Shown: piece by piece, positions 9,542 through 18,819 of the stretch
Layout: each line of letters starts with the position of its first letter
How positions within the stretch are numbered: the stretch's first letter is position 1
NCBI RefSeq assembly: GCF_963677575.1
Contig: NZ_OY782038.1
Location: forward strand, 310,001 to 374,000
DNA length: 64,000 nucleotides
Direction of reading: 5' to 3'
Origin: an uncultured Draconibacterium sp.
GTDB taxonomy: Bacteria; Bacteroidota; Bacteroidia; Bacteroidales; Prolixibacteraceae
Made by a program: the position numbers and the translations under genes
Notes under the pieces: generated by a model
What the model was told of the DNA's origin: nothing
Database searches by the model: none
Seen by the model: the letters and a program-made list of their open reading frames with translations, nothing else

Positions 9542-10429
9542 ATGGATTACAGAGATGTTGTTTTTATATCGGTAGCCGAACTCCTTAGTTTTTCGAAAGC
9601 GGCAGAAAACTTACACATTAGTCAACCGGCAGTAACCCGCCATATTAAAGAGTTGGAGACAAAATACAACACCAACCTGTTTGATCGTAAAGGGAACAAA
9701 ATATATTTAACGCGTGCCGGTAAAAAGGTGTACAATGCCTTTAAACAAATTGAAAAAGAATACCGTGATCTGAATTTCGAGATTAGCCAAATGAATCACA
9801 GTATTTCAGGCGAATTTATTATTGGTGCCAGCTCTACCATTTCTCAATATGTACTTCCAAAAGTTATTGCATCGTTTCATAAACGCTACCCCAAAATACA
9901 CATCCATTTAATGAATGGAAATTCATTTGAAATGGAGCAACTTTTGCTGGAGAACAAGGCAGACGTAGCCCTGGTTGAGAATCATTCGTCGCAGCCGGGA
10001 ATTCAATACAAAAATTTTCTCGACGATGAATTAATTGTTGTAACAGGCCGAAACAGTGTTTATGCAAAACGTAGTGTTATTAGTAAAGAAGACCTGTTGC
10101 AATTCCCGATTGTATTACGCGAACAAGGTTCGGGCACCCTGGAAGTTATTAAAGAAGCCCTGAAAAGCAAGGGATTTGATTTTGAACAGCTGAATCCCCT
10201 GATTCATTTGGGAAGTACTGAAGCAATAAAAAACTTTCTTCAGGATTTTGATGGATTGGCTATTGTTTCGGAAAAAGCGGTGCCAACAGAATTGTATATG
10301 AAAAATCTTATAAAATTAAATGTAAAAGATTTTACTATTCAGCGAAAATTTAGAATTGCATTTATGCAGGGGCACAAAAACCGACAAGTTGAGCTTTTTG
10401 AGAATTTCCTATTTGGTTATAACTTATAG
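9542..10429 (+). CDS. LysR-type transcriptional regulator (YeiE/CysL-like)
   Basis: A 295-residue LTTR: N-terminal winged HTH (SFSKAAENLHISQPAVTRHIKEL, residues about 15-40), then a periplasmic-binding-protein-like effector domain from about residue 90 (GEFIIGASSTISQYVLPKVI). The effector-domain opening resembles the CysB/CysL/YeiE branch, which senses sulfur or sulfite compounds. The next genes encode YeiH-like and TauE-like transporters, and in enterobacteria YeiE sits beside and regulates yeiH. By that analogy it probably controls the two transporter genes; this is inference. Confidence 0.85.
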   Translation: MDYRDVVFISVAELLSFSKAAENLHISQPAVTRHIKELETKYNTNLFDRKGNKIYLTRAGKKVYNAFKQIEKEYRDLNFEISQMNHSISGEFIIGASSTISQYVLPKVIASFHKRYPKIHIHLMNGNSFEMEQLLLENKADVALVENHSSQPGIQYKNFLDDELIVVTGRNSVYAKRSVISKEDLLQFPIVLREQGSGTLEVIKEALKSKGFDFEQLNPLIHLGSTEAIKNFLQDFDGLAIVSEKAVPTELYMKNLIKLNVKDFTIQRKFRIAFMQGHKNRQVELFENFLFGYNL

Positions 10430-10500
10430 TTATTCGGTATCATTTTTTAGCATTTGATTTAATTATGCACTACAGGTATTTTTGCTGAAAAAATAGCTGT

Positions 10501-11424
10501 ATGATGAAAGATGTAAATAAGATTAACTGGTTATACAAACTTCTGTTTTTTGCTTGCTTTTTACCGTTTGTTTCGCCAGCAATTGCACTTGCTGCCGGTA
10601 TTCTGTTATCACTATTGGGATTTAGTTCGCAAAATTTACACAAGCATACTTCGCGTATTCTACAAATTTCGATTATCCTGCTCGGATTTGGGATGAATCT
10701 TAGCGATGTTATAACAGCATCAAAAAGTGGTTTTATTGAAACAGCTGTTTCGGTAACCCTTGTTATGGCATTGGGTATTTTGCTGGGCAAACTATTTAAG
10801 GTAGAAAAAAACATAGCCTTGCTTATTGCTTCCGGCACGGCAATTTGTGGAGGTAGCGCCATTGCTGCCGTGTCACCAATATTGGGAAGTAAAGATTATC
10901 AAAACTCTTTTGCGTTAATCGTTGTATTTGTATTGAATGCATTGGCCTTGTTGTTGTTTCCGTTTATTGGGCACCGGCTTGGTTTAAGCCAGGAGATGTT
11001 TGGCAACTGGGCTGCAATTGCCATTCACGATACCAGCTCGGTAGTTGGTGCCGGGGCAAGTTATGGCGAAAGGGCTTTAGAAATAGCCACTACAGTAAAG
11101 CTAATACGGGCCTTGTGGATTGTACCTTTGTCAATTGTCGTTTCTTTTTTCACAAAAGAACAAAAGCAGAAATCGATAAAGTTTCCCTGGTTTATCCTGT
11201 TTTTTGTTGTAGCTATACTTTTTGCAAACCTTTTCCCCGGGTTGAAAGAAAGTTTTGTGCATTTCAGCTGGCTGGGCAAACGGGGGATGGTTATCGCGCT
11301 GTTGCTCATCGGGTCTAATATTACTGTTAAACAGATAAAACAATCGGGTGTAAAAAGTTTTGCACTTGGTATTTCGTTGTGGCTTATTACCGCTACAGGT
11401 TCGTTATTCATGTTAAAATTATAG
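10501..11424 (+). CDS. YeiH/YadS-type putative sulfate/sulfite exporter (UPF0324)
   Basis: A 307-residue membrane protein with about 9-10 hydrophobic segments. Characteristic family segments are SRILQISIILLGFGMNLS, SGTAICGGSAIAAVSPI and IAIHDTSSVVGAGASYG. The family is annotated as putative sulfate or sulfite exporters. Start codons at 10501 and 10504 are adjacent and both plausible. It follows the LysR gene by 71 bases and precedes a TauE/SafE-family gene by only 2 bases, so the two transporters are probably cotranscribed. Confidence 0.85.
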   Translation: MMKDVNKINWLYKLLFFACFLPFVSPAIALAAGILLSLLGFSSQNLHKHTSRILQISIILLGFGMNLSDVITASKSGFIETAVSVTLVMALGILLGKLFKVEKNIALLIASGTAICGGSAIAAVSPILGSKDYQNSFALIVVFVLNALALLLFPFIGHRLGLSQEMFGNWAAIAIHDTSSVVGAGASYGERALEIATTVKLIRALWIVPLSIVVSFFTKEQKQKSIKFPWFILFFVVAILFANLFPGLKESFVHFSWLGKRGMVIALLLIGSNITVKQIKQSGVKSFALGISLWLITATGSLFMLKL

Positions 11425-11426
11425 TT

Positions 11427-12149
11427 ATGCCAAACATTTGGGTTTTTATTACGGTTGTCATTTCAAGTCTGATAAAAGGATTTACAGGATTTGGTTTTGC
11501 TCTTTTATCGTTGCCGGTTTTACTAAACTGGTATACGCCAAAAGAAATTATCCCGGTTTTAATGATATGTAATTTAATTGCATCGTTACTAATAATATTG
11601 CAAAAAAAGAGCGATAAGCTTATCGACAAACAAGCAGGAATTTTAATTGCGGCAGGAGGTGTTTTTACACTTGTTGGTGTAAGTGCCCTGAGTTTGATTA
11701 ATAACAACATGCTGGTACATATTTCGGGCGTGTTTTTTATTGTGTTAACCTTAGTGTCGATGGTAAAAAGAAAAAACAGAACTACACCAATTCCCAATGT
11801 ATTTTACCCGTTAGCAGGTGCTTTTATCGGGTTTATTACCGGGTTGATTTCGATAAGCGGGCCACCTTTGGCGCTTTTTCTGAATAAGGCAAAAGTGAAC
11901 AATCAGCAATTTCGCGAAATATTTGCATGGTTTAGTGTAATAACAGCCACCATTGCAATTATCGGCTATAAACATGCCGGGTTATTGAGTATGCAGACTA
12001 TTAAAACGGCCTTGTTGTTTTCTCCAATTCTTTTAACCGGAACAATTTTAGGCAAACGTTTAAATACTTTGTTGTCGATGAATAAGTTTAAAACTATAAA
12101 TACCATCTTAACCCTTATTGCCAGTATTTTGCTAATTGTTAACAGGTAA
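11427..12149 (+). CDS. TauE/SafE family sulfite/organosulfonate exporter-like membrane protein
   Basis: A 240-residue protein from ATG 11427, chosen because it lies 2 bases after the yeiH-like stop; an upstream start would overlap that gene by 46 bases. It has the TauE/SafE half-repeats SSLIKGFTGFGFALLSLPVL and FIGFITGLISISGPPLALFL, with Gly/Pro-rich re-entrant segments and about 7-8 membrane helices. Family members export sulfite, sulfoacetate or related anions. Together with the YeiH-like protein and the LysR regulator it suggests a sulfur-anion efflux function, inferred from context. Confidence 0.8.
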   Translation: MPNIWVFITVVISSLIKGFTGFGFALLSLPVLLNWYTPKEIIPVLMICNLIASLLIILQKKSDKLIDKQAGILIAAGGVFTLVGVSALSLINNNMLVHISGVFFIVLTLVSMVKRKNRTTPIPNVFYPLAGAFIGFITGLISISGPPLALFLNKAKVNNQQFREIFAWFSVITATIAIIGYKHAGLLSMQTIKTALLFSPILLTGTILGKRLNTLLSMNKFKTINTILTLIASILLIVNR

Positions 12150-12277
12150 AAGATACCAATTGAAGCATAATTCCCTGCTTATATATTATTTCAGGTATAA
12201 TCTCTTCCAAAAATAGTTGAAATATAAGATGTAAAAATAATTCTGAACAATCTCATTTTCTTTCCCGCGTTTCTACT

Positions 12278-12285
12278 TAAATTTG
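12278..12285 (+). promoter_or_regulatory. Bacteroidota-type -7 promoter element (TAAATTTG)
   Basis: TAAATTTG fits TAnnTTTG and lies 38 bases upstream of the ATG at 12323. No convincing -33 TTTG was found at the standard distance. Confidence 0.4.
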
Positions 12286-12322
12286 CTTTTATTGTATCAA
12301 TACTTAAAAATTTTAGAAAGAT

Positions 12323-13879
12323 ATGAGAAGAATTCTTTTCGGATTATTGATTGCCGCCCTGGTATTTGTGGTGGGGTGTAAAAAGAAGAACGAAAATAAA
12401 TTACCTCGTGTCGCCATTGCCGGTCTGGCAATTGAATCGAGTACCTTTTCGCCTGCACAGTCGGGCATTGAAGCGTTTCAGGCACGTCGTGGAGATGAGA
12501 TATTCAGTTATTATCCGTTTATGGACGATACTGCAGCAACCCGTCAGCGTGCTGAGTGGTTCCCGACTTTGCGCGGTCATGCATTACCCGGAGGCATTGT
12601 AACCCGCGAAGCATATGAAACACTGGTAGGTGAAACGCTCGATCGGTTAAAAGAAAATATGCCTTACGACGGTTTATTTTTTGATATTCACGGAGCAATG
12701 AGCGTGGTAGGACTCGATGATCCGGAAGGTGATTTTATTGAACGAATTCGTAAAGTAGTTGGCGACGATGTGTTGATATCGACATCGATGGATTTACATG
12801 GAAATGTAAGTGAACGACTGGCGCATTACAGCGATATGATTACCTGTTACCGCATGGCACCACACGAAGATGCGATAGAATCGAAAAAACGTGCGCTAAC
12901 CAATTTGCTCGATCGTTTGGAAAGCGGTTTGGGCAAACCAAAATACAAAGCATGGATTCCGGTTCCGATATTATTGCCCGGAGAAAAGACCAGTACCCGC
13001 ATCGAACCAGGGAAAAGTCTTTATGCTAAAGTTACCCCGGCAGCAGCGCGCGAAGGCGTTATTGACGCTGCTATCTGGGTGGGCTACGCATGGGCCGACG
13101 AGCCGCGTAACCGTGCGGTTGTTATGGCTTACGGCGACAATAAAGAAGCGGTAACAAAATCGGCTGAAGAACTGGCACAATCCTTCTGGAATGTTCGAAA
13201 TCAGTTTGAATTTGTAGCTCCGGTAGCTCCTTTGGACGAATGTCTCGACAGGGCAATTGCATTTAAGGAAAAGCCATTTATCATCAGCGATATGGGCGAC
13301 AATCCTACTGCTGGTGGCGCCGGCGATGTTACCTGGACATTGAACGAAATACTGAAACGTAAAGAATTTAAGAAGAAAAACGGGCCATCGTTGATTTATG
13401 CATCTATTCCCGGACCTGACCTTGTTGCAAAAGCTGTTGAAGCCGGAATTGGCGAAACAGTTACCGGCATGGTAGGTGCTGATGTGGATGATCGTTATTG
13501 TGGGCCACTTGAATTAACAGGTAGGGTAGAAGCCATTAAAGAAGGCGATCGTTATGCCGAAACCGAAGTGGTTATAAATGTGGGAAGTGTTGACGTGATC
13601 GTTACTAAAAAAAGGAAACCTTATCATCACGAAACCGATTTTACTGATTTGAGTCTGTATCCTCGCGAATCGGATATTGTAGTGGTTAAGATCGGTTATC
13701 TGGTACCGGAGCTTTACAATATGCGCGCCGGTTGGTTAATGGCACTTACTCCCGGAGGTGTTGATCAGGACTTGAAACGACTGGGTTATAAACATATTCA
13801 TCGCCCGATGTTCCCGCTGGATAAGGACATGGCCGATCCCGATCTTTCAGCACGATTGATTCCTCTGGCTGACGAATAA
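12323..13879 (+). CDS. M81 family (MlrC-like) metallopeptidase lipoprotein
   Basis: A 518-residue protein with signal MRRILFGLLIAALVFVVGC (lipobox Cys19). The MlrC N-terminal domain starts at RVAIAGLAIESSTFSP and contains GLFFDIHGAMSVVGLDDPEGD and MDLHGNVSERLAHYSDMITCYRMAPHED, which supply the conserved Asp/His residues. The MlrC C-terminal domain covers PFIISDMGDNPTAGGAGD onward. The M81 founder opens linear microcystin; most relatives act on unknown small peptides or amides. The lipoprotein anchor places it in the periplasm or at the surface. The next gene, a DUF1080-PHP fusion, has the same export signal and may be functionally linked. Confidence 0.85.
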   Translation: MRRILFGLLIAALVFVVGCKKKNENKLPRVAIAGLAIESSTFSPAQSGIEAFQARRGDEIFSYYPFMDDTAATRQRAEWFPTLRGHALPGGIVTREAYETLVGETLDRLKENMPYDGLFFDIHGAMSVVGLDDPEGDFIERIRKVVGDDVLISTSMDLHGNVSERLAHYSDMITCYRMAPHEDAIESKKRALTNLLDRLESGLGKPKYKAWIPVPILLPGEKTSTRIEPGKSLYAKVTPAAAREGVIDAAIWVGYAWADEPRNRAVVMAYGDNKEAVTKSAEELAQSFWNVRNQFEFVAPVAPLDECLDRAIAFKEKPFIISDMGDNPTAGGAGDVTWTLNEILKRKEFKKKNGPSLIYASIPGPDLVAKAVEAGIGETVTGMVGADVDDRYCGPLELTGRVEAIKEGDRYAETEVVINVGSVDVIVTKKRKPYHHETDFTDLSLYPRESDIVVVKIGYLVPELYNMRAGWLMALTPGGVDQDLKRLGYKHIHRPMFPLDKDMADPDLSARLIPLADE

Positions 13880-13889
13880 AAAATTAATT

Positions 13890-13927
13890 AAGGCGTTTGT
13901 ATTTCTGGTGCAAACGCCTTAGTTTTT
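13890..13927 (+). terminator. Rho-independent terminator
   Basis: A perfect 10-base stem AAGGCGTTTG / CAAACGCCTT is followed by AGTTTTT, ending the M81 gene transcript. Confidence 0.9.
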
Positions 13928-14006
13928 AAAACAAATTGTTAATCGTTATTCAGCTAACGATTTTTTCTTTAGTTTTAAGAACCAATAATAATCTAAACCA
14001 ATAAGC

Positions 14007-15476
14007 ATGAGAAAAGTAGTATTTCCCCTTGTTATCTTGTTATTTATTTCCCTTGTAGGTTGCCAGAATAAAGTTCCGGTGCGAGAGTGGCAAAGCATTT
14101 TTGATGGCGAAACACTGGATGGCTGGAAAAAAGCCGGCGAAAATCCTGAAAGCATTAGCGTTGAAGATGGAATGATAAAATGTGCCGGAGAACGATCGCA
14201 CTTGTTCTACAAAGGTGATTTTAAAAACTTTGAATTTGAAGCCGAAATAAAAGCGCAGGAACATTCTAATTCGGGTGTGTTTATTCATACCGAATACAAG
14301 AACGAAGGATGGCCGGCAAAAGGCTACGAAATTCAGGTGAATAATTCCTATCGAGGCTCTGCAGAATATCCCGAGCGACGAAAAACCGGAAGCATCTACA
14401 ATGTGCGTAATGTTTATTATCCGCTGGCAGGTGATAACGAATGGTTTACTTTGCGTATTAAGGTGGTGGAAAATGTAGTGGAAGTTTTTGTGGACGATGT
14501 GAAAGTGAATGAGTACATCGAGCCTGAAAATCCGTGGCGATGGGATGGCGGCGAAAACACCAAATTAAGCCATGGTACATTTGCGCTTCAGGCGCATGAT
14601 CCGGGTAGCACAACTTATTACCGTAATATCCGTGTAAAAGCCCTTCCTGAAGCGGAACCAACAGCACTTAAAGTAGACAAAGAGTGGGATACAAAAGTTA
14701 CCAAACTAATGTATGCAGGTTTCCCGTTGGTGGATTATCACGTGCACTTAAAGGGCGGGTTAACACTCGACGATCTGGTTGAGAATTCGCAGCGTTTGGG
14801 AATAAACTACGGAGTTGCACCGAACTGTGGTCTGTATTTCCCGGTGACCGACGATGAATCATTGTATACTTACATGGACGAGGTAAAAGGCAGCCCAACG
14901 TATAAAGGTATGCAGGCAGAAGGCCGCGAGTGGATCACATTGTTCTCACCGGAAGCTGTGGCAAAATTCGATTATGTGTTTACCGATGCCATGACCTTTA
15001 CCGATAAAAAAGGACGCCGAAACCGTATTTGGATTCCGGAAGAAGTTTGGGTAGACGATAAACAGCAGTTTATGGACGATCTGGTAGAAAAAGTCGAAGC
15101 CATATTTTCGCAGGAACCAGTTGATATTTATGTGAATCCAACGGTTTTGCCGGATGAATTAATGCCCGAATATGAGCAACTTTGGACCAAAGAACGCATG
15201 GAACGTGTGGTAAAAGTTCTGGCCGATAACGGAATTGCTCTTGAAATAAATGCTCGTTATAAAACACCGCATGCCGAGATGATAAGAATGGCCAAAAAGG
15301 CAGGAATAAAATTCTCATTCGGTACCAATAATGTAACCAAAAATCTTGGCGAACTGGAATACTGTCTTCAAATGTTAGAGGAGTGCAAATTAACGCCAAA
15401 CGATATGTTTGAGCCCAAACCAGATGCAGAAAAACCAGTAAACGTTAAAGGCTTACCCGATAAAATCACAGGATAA
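14007..15476 (+). CDS. Lipoprotein fusing a DUF1080 (LamG-like) domain to a PHP-like metal-hydrolase domain
   Basis: A 489-residue lipoprotein (signal up to LLFISLVGC). Residues about 30-215 are a DUF1080/3-keto-disaccharide-hydrolase-type jelly roll (WQSIFDGETLDGWKKAG, NSGVFIHTEYKNEGWPAKGYE, WFTLRIKVVENVVEVFVDD). Residues about 240-480 begin with PLVDYHVHLKGG, a PHP-type metal motif, and continue through a TIM-like barrel region with EINARYKTPHAEMIRMAKKAGIKFSFGTNN, as in PHP hydrolases. DUF1080 proteins cleave or bind 3-keto-glycosides in Bacteroidota. The fusion suggests two exported activities on one substrate. The activity of the second domain is inferred. Confidence 0.75.
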   Translation: MRKVVFPLVILLFISLVGCQNKVPVREWQSIFDGETLDGWKKAGENPESISVEDGMIKCAGERSHLFYKGDFKNFEFEAEIKAQEHSNSGVFIHTEYKNEGWPAKGYEIQVNNSYRGSAEYPERRKTGSIYNVRNVYYPLAGDNEWFTLRIKVVENVVEVFVDDVKVNEYIEPENPWRWDGGENTKLSHGTFALQAHDPGSTTYYRNIRVKALPEAEPTALKVDKEWDTKVTKLMYAGFPLVDYHVHLKGGLTLDDLVENSQRLGINYGVAPNCGLYFPVTDDESLYTYMDEVKGSPTYKGMQAEGREWITLFSPEAVAKFDYVFTDAMTFTDKKGRRNRIWIPEEVWVDDKQQFMDDLVEKVEAIFSQEPVDIYVNPTVLPDELMPEYEQLWTKERMERVVKVLADNGIALEINARYKTPHAEMIRMAKKAGIKFSFGTNNVTKNLGELEYCLQMLEECKLTPNDMFEPKPDAEKPVNVKGLPDKITG

Positions 15477-15486
15477 ATCAAAAAAA

Positions 15487-15526
15487 GAAAAACGGGGAAG
15501 ATCAAAATGGTCTTACCCGTTTTTTA
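15487..15526. terminator. Bidirectional rho-independent terminator between convergent genes
   Basis: AAAACGGGgAAGAtC pairs with GgTCTTaCCCGTTTT, with A-runs on one side and T-runs on the other. It lies between a + gene ending at 15476 and a - gene ending at 15545. Confidence 0.8.
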
Positions 15527-15544
15527 TGGGAAATATCGAATATA

Positions 15545-16267
15545 TTAATAAAACTCAGTTCTGGGTGTGTATTTTTTCAGAATACCTTTCTTTTCAATGG
15601 TAAACTCAATCAGGTCAACTGCCTGTTCGTTGGTAAATGATCCACGATTTATGGTAAGATCAAAAAAATCCTCATGAAGACTGCTCTCTTTTAACGCTTT
15701 ACGAAAAGCTGCCCGCTCTTTTTCAACCTTTTCAATAAAAGTGATTGCTTCGTTTCGGTTGAGTTTATTATTCGTCATAATGGTGTTGATACGATACCCT
15801 AGTGGAGCTGTTAATCTAATGTGCAACGCATTTTTTATGTCGCTGGCAATTATGTGGCTGGCACGCCCAACAATAATGCAATGGCCATCAACAGCAAGCG
15901 TTCGAACCACTTCTTTCACTGTTTTTATAATCCGCTCTTCACTTTTGTAACGCTTATCCCGAAAAGCTTTTAAAATCTCTTCAAATACATAGCGGTCGGT
16001 CTTTTTAAAAGTTTGCCGCACCAGTTCCGGGTCAAGATCGAGCTCTTTTGCACTTTCATGAAATATTTCTTTACTCAATACACTCCATGCTCCCATGGCC
16101 AGATTCTTATTTAGTCGATCAGCAACTAACCGTGCCAGAATAAGTCCATTACAGCCTACTTCGCGCGAGATGGTTATTACCGGTCCGGCTTGACTCATTT
16201 TGCCCAATTCGTGAGGTCTTTCCTCTTTCATGCGACTGTTAAGATAGTTCATCAATGAATTTCCCAT
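15545..16267 (-). CDS. Cytidylate-kinase-like family protein (P-loop kinase fold)
   Basis: A 240-residue protein opening with a short N-terminal helix and then GPVITISREVGCNGLILARLVADRL, the nucleotide-binding loop of the Cytidylate_kin2 family, where the usual GSGG is GCNG. Later segments GHCIIVGRASHIIA and LHIRLTAPLGYRINTIM match the LID/NMP regions of this family. True CMP kinases (Cmk) are a separate family, so the substrate is uncertain. It is convergent with the preceding gene. The roughly 300 bases between its start and the next gene (16268-16564) hold only AT-rich upstream DNA. Confidence 0.75.
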   Translation of the reverse strand: MGNSLMNYLNSRMKEERPHELGKMSQAGPVITISREVGCNGLILARLVADRLNKNLAMGAWSVLSKEIFHESAKELDLDPELVRQTFKKTDRYVFEEILKAFRDKRYKSEERIIKTVKEVVRTLAVDGHCIIVGRASHIIASDIKNALHIRLTAPLGYRINTIMTNNKLNRNEAITFIEKVEKERAAFRKALKESSLHEDFFDLTINRGSFTNEQAVDLIEFTIEKKGILKKYTPRTEFY

Positions 16268-16531
16268 AATTTTAAGCTTTAGTGTATCTTAGATTACGCT
16301 AATTATGGTAAACATGTTATGTTTTTATTGGTGAATTTAGTACACGACCAAACCGAAGTTTACAACTTTCTCAATTTGAATTCGAATTATCACCTGTTTT
16401 AACTATCAGATAATATGATATTTACCGAAGAACACTTCCTGTTGTGACAAGAGTCAGCTCTATTCCGAACACGAAAAACTATCTTTAACTTCTATTAAAT
16501 TTTTATTCGTTCTAAATAATTTTAGAAATAG

Positions 16532-16539
16532 TATCTTCG
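16532..16539 (+). promoter_or_regulatory. Possible -7 promoter element (TATCTTCG)
   Basis: TATCTTCG is one base from TAnnTTTG and lies 26 bases upstream of the aminopeptidase P start. This is weak evidence, offered as the best candidate in the 16268-16564 gap. Confidence 0.3.
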
Positions 16540-16564
16540 TGAAATTTTTATAAAACTGCACAAT

Positions 16565-17953
16565 ATGTTTGACAAAAATACTTATACAAATCGTAGAAAT
16601 AAATTGAAATCCAAAGGCTTAAAAGGAATTGGATTAATACTGGGGAATGGTGAATCACCAATGAACTGTTTGGATAATACCTATCATTTTCGCCAGGATA
16701 GTTGCTTCCTGTATTTCTTTGGTCTTGATTTTCCGGGGCTGGCCGGAGTAATTGACTTTGAAAGTGGTGATGAATACATTTTTGGTGATGATGTTGAAAT
16801 TGATGACATTATTTGGATGGGGCCACAAGTTCCCTTAAAAGATAATGCCGCAAAAGTGGGAATTACTAAAACTGCGCCATTTGCAAAGCTTTTTGATGTG
16901 GTTAAAAAAGCGATGGATTCGAACCGGAAAGTTCATTTCCTTCCGGCTTACCGTGGCGAGAATAAGATTCTACTGAAAAAATTAACTGGTATTTCTTCCT
17001 TGTCAGTTCAAAATCATGCGTCGCTAGAGCTTATAAAAGTTATTATTTCAATTCGGGAAATTAAGGAAACTCAGGAAGTAGAAGAAATTAAAAAAGCCTG
17101 TGTAACTGGTTACCAAATGCACGTAGCAGCCATGCGCATGGCACAACCCGGAATCTGGGAGCAAAAAATTGCCGGAACGATGGAAGGTATTTCATTTGCC
17201 GGTGGCGGAATGGCTTCATTTCCTATCATTCTTTCGCAAAATGGCGAAACATTGCACAACCACGATCATTCGCAAATACTGGAAAAAGGTCGTTTGATGT
17301 TATGCGATGCCGGTGCTGAATCATTGCTTCATTATGCATCCGATTTTACACGTACTACTCCGGTAGGTGGCGAATTCACCAGCAAACAACGCGAGATTTA
17401 TGAGATTGTTCTGGCTGCCAATAATAAGGGCACAGAACTCACCAAACCTGGTGTTACTTATTTATCAGTTCATTTAGCTGCAGCCGAAGTAATTGCTGCC
17501 GGATTAAAAGATCTGAGACTAATAAAAGGCGACGTAAAAGAAGCAGTTGCTGCCGGGGCACATGCCCTGTTTTTTCCACACGGTTTGGGGCACATGATGG
17601 GATTGGATGTTCACGATATGGAAGATCTGGGACAAATTTATGTGGGCTACGATGATGAGACAAGACCGTCTGATCAGTTTGGAGCAGCAGCTTTGCGTTT
17701 AGGAAAACGATTAAAACCTGGATATGTAATCACCAACGAACCGGGTTGCTATTTTATTCCTGCTCTTATTGATAAATGGCAGGCCGAAGGCATAAACAAA
17801 GACTTTATAAACTTTGATAAAGTAAATGAATACCGCGATTTTGGCGGAATCCGATTAGAGGATGATATTTTGGTTACTGAAACGGGTAGCCAAATAATAG
17901 GAGAGCGGGTTCCGATTGAACCTGATGAAGTTGAAAAGATCGTTCAAGGATAA
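16565..17953 (+). CDS. pepP: Aminopeptidase P family protein (Xaa-Pro aminopeptidase, M24B)
   Basis: A 462-residue cytoplasmic protein. The N-terminal creatinase-like domain (DSCFLYFFGLDFPGLAGVID) is followed by a pita-bread catalytic domain with all metal ligands in order: LCDAGAES...HYASDFTRT (two Asp), PHGLGHMMGLDVHD (His), TNEPGCYF (Glu) and IRLEDDILV (Glu). It removes N-terminal residues that precede proline. The length agrees with bacterial PepP (about 440). It is convergent with the degenerate phosphatase gene and shares a terminator with it. Confidence 0.92.
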   Translation: MFDKNTYTNRRNKLKSKGLKGIGLILGNGESPMNCLDNTYHFRQDSCFLYFFGLDFPGLAGVIDFESGDEYIFGDDVEIDDIIWMGPQVPLKDNAAKVGITKTAPFAKLFDVVKKAMDSNRKVHFLPAYRGENKILLKKLTGISSLSVQNHASLELIKVIISIREIKETQEVEEIKKACVTGYQMHVAAMRMAQPGIWEQKIAGTMEGISFAGGGMASFPIILSQNGETLHNHDHSQILEKGRLMLCDAGAESLLHYASDFTRTTPVGGEFTSKQREIYEIVLAANNKGTELTKPGVTYLSVHLAAAEVIAAGLKDLRLIKGDVKEAVAAGAHALFFPHGLGHMMGLDVHDMEDLGQIYVGYDDETRPSDQFGAAALRLGKRLKPGYVITNEPGCYFIPALIDKWQAEGINKDFINFDKVNEYRDFGGIRLEDDILVTETGSQIIGERVPIEPDEVEKIVQG

Positions 17954-17958
17954 ATCAG

Positions 17959-17992
17959 AAAAGAGGCATTCATATTTATGGATGCCTCTTTT
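17959..17992. terminator. Bidirectional terminator overlapping the 3' end of the - strand gene
   Basis: AAGAGGCAT / ATGCCTCTT is a perfect 9-base stem with A- and T-runs on both sides. The last codons (KKRHP) and stop of the - strand gene lie inside the hairpin. Confidence 0.8.
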
Positions 17993-18412
17993 TTAATATT
18001 CGGTGGTAAAAATAATCCATCTCCGATAATAGCTCGTCGCGAACGGCACAGCACCGTTCCTGAATTTCATCCGGTGATTTTGCGCCTTTATACGGACTTT
18101 TAAATCCCAAATGCAGTTTTCTTTTAAAATTTACTTTCGGGATTTTCAACTCTTCGGTTGTTCCTTCGCCCACCGTAATCAGGTAATCAAATTCCATATC
18201 GGCATATTCTGAATAACTGTGAGGCACGCTTTGTTCAAGATTTATACCTGCTTCTCTCATCACTTCCATGGCAATTGAGCTTACATGATCCACAGGATCT
18301 AATCCGGCAGAATAAATTCGGATATCATCATCGTTGTAGTTTCTGAGTATGGCTTCGGCCATTTGGCTTCTGCACGAGTTTCTGTTGCTTAAGAATAAAA
18401 TACTTATCCCAT
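17976..18412 (-). pseudogene. Degenerate low-molecular-weight protein-tyrosine-phosphatase/ArsC-like gene
   Basis: From ATG 18362 there is an intact 128-residue frame (MAEAILRNYN...) that matches LMW-PTP/ArsC after its catalytic loop. Upstream in the same frame the sequence reads ISILFLSNRNSCRSQMAEA, clearly the missing N-terminus, but no ATG is in frame. The ATG at 18412 (ATGGGATAAG) would give MG-ISILFL if one base were restored in the GGG run. The P-loop Cys (normally LCxGNxCRS) is Ser, and the general-acid Asp-Pro loop near the C-terminus reads KSPYKG. Either a one-base indel, real or a sequencing error, broke a pseudo-phosphatase, or a non-ATG start is used. Confidence 0.65.
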
Positions 18413-18819
18413 TTTTTTAGATTTTAGTTGGTATCTGTTTTTATTTGAAAGTTGTAATTTACTATAATTCTTACACAATAAAAATGTCTTATGTCTTAAT
18501 ATATAAGCTTTTAACGATGTTTAGAAACATGATTTCAGAACATATTCTTAACCAGATTAAGTGAATCAGTGATCTGAAATGGGTTACATCAATAAGTGGA
18601 TAGTTAATGTGACTAAATCCTGCTAAAAAAGACTCGTACAGAAGATATTAGCTCAATAACGGTGCAAAAAAGTAACGGCTAACCAATTGAAAACCAATTG
18701 CTATAAAAGTCACAAAATATTATTTTCTATGATTAATTGAGTATTAATGGGGATTTCCCTATTTTCGTAGGTGAATGATATCATGAAAATCGTTGCGATA
18801 CTATGTAAAAATAATGTAA
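18413..18819. other. Intergenic region between divergent genes
   Basis: About 400 bases without a supported gene. It should carry the promoters of the DUF349 gene (TATTTTCG at 18760-18767 is a -7-like match) and of the phosphatase remnant. A CCAATTG direct repeat separated by four A occurs near 18690. No RNA gene was recognised. Confidence 0.5.
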
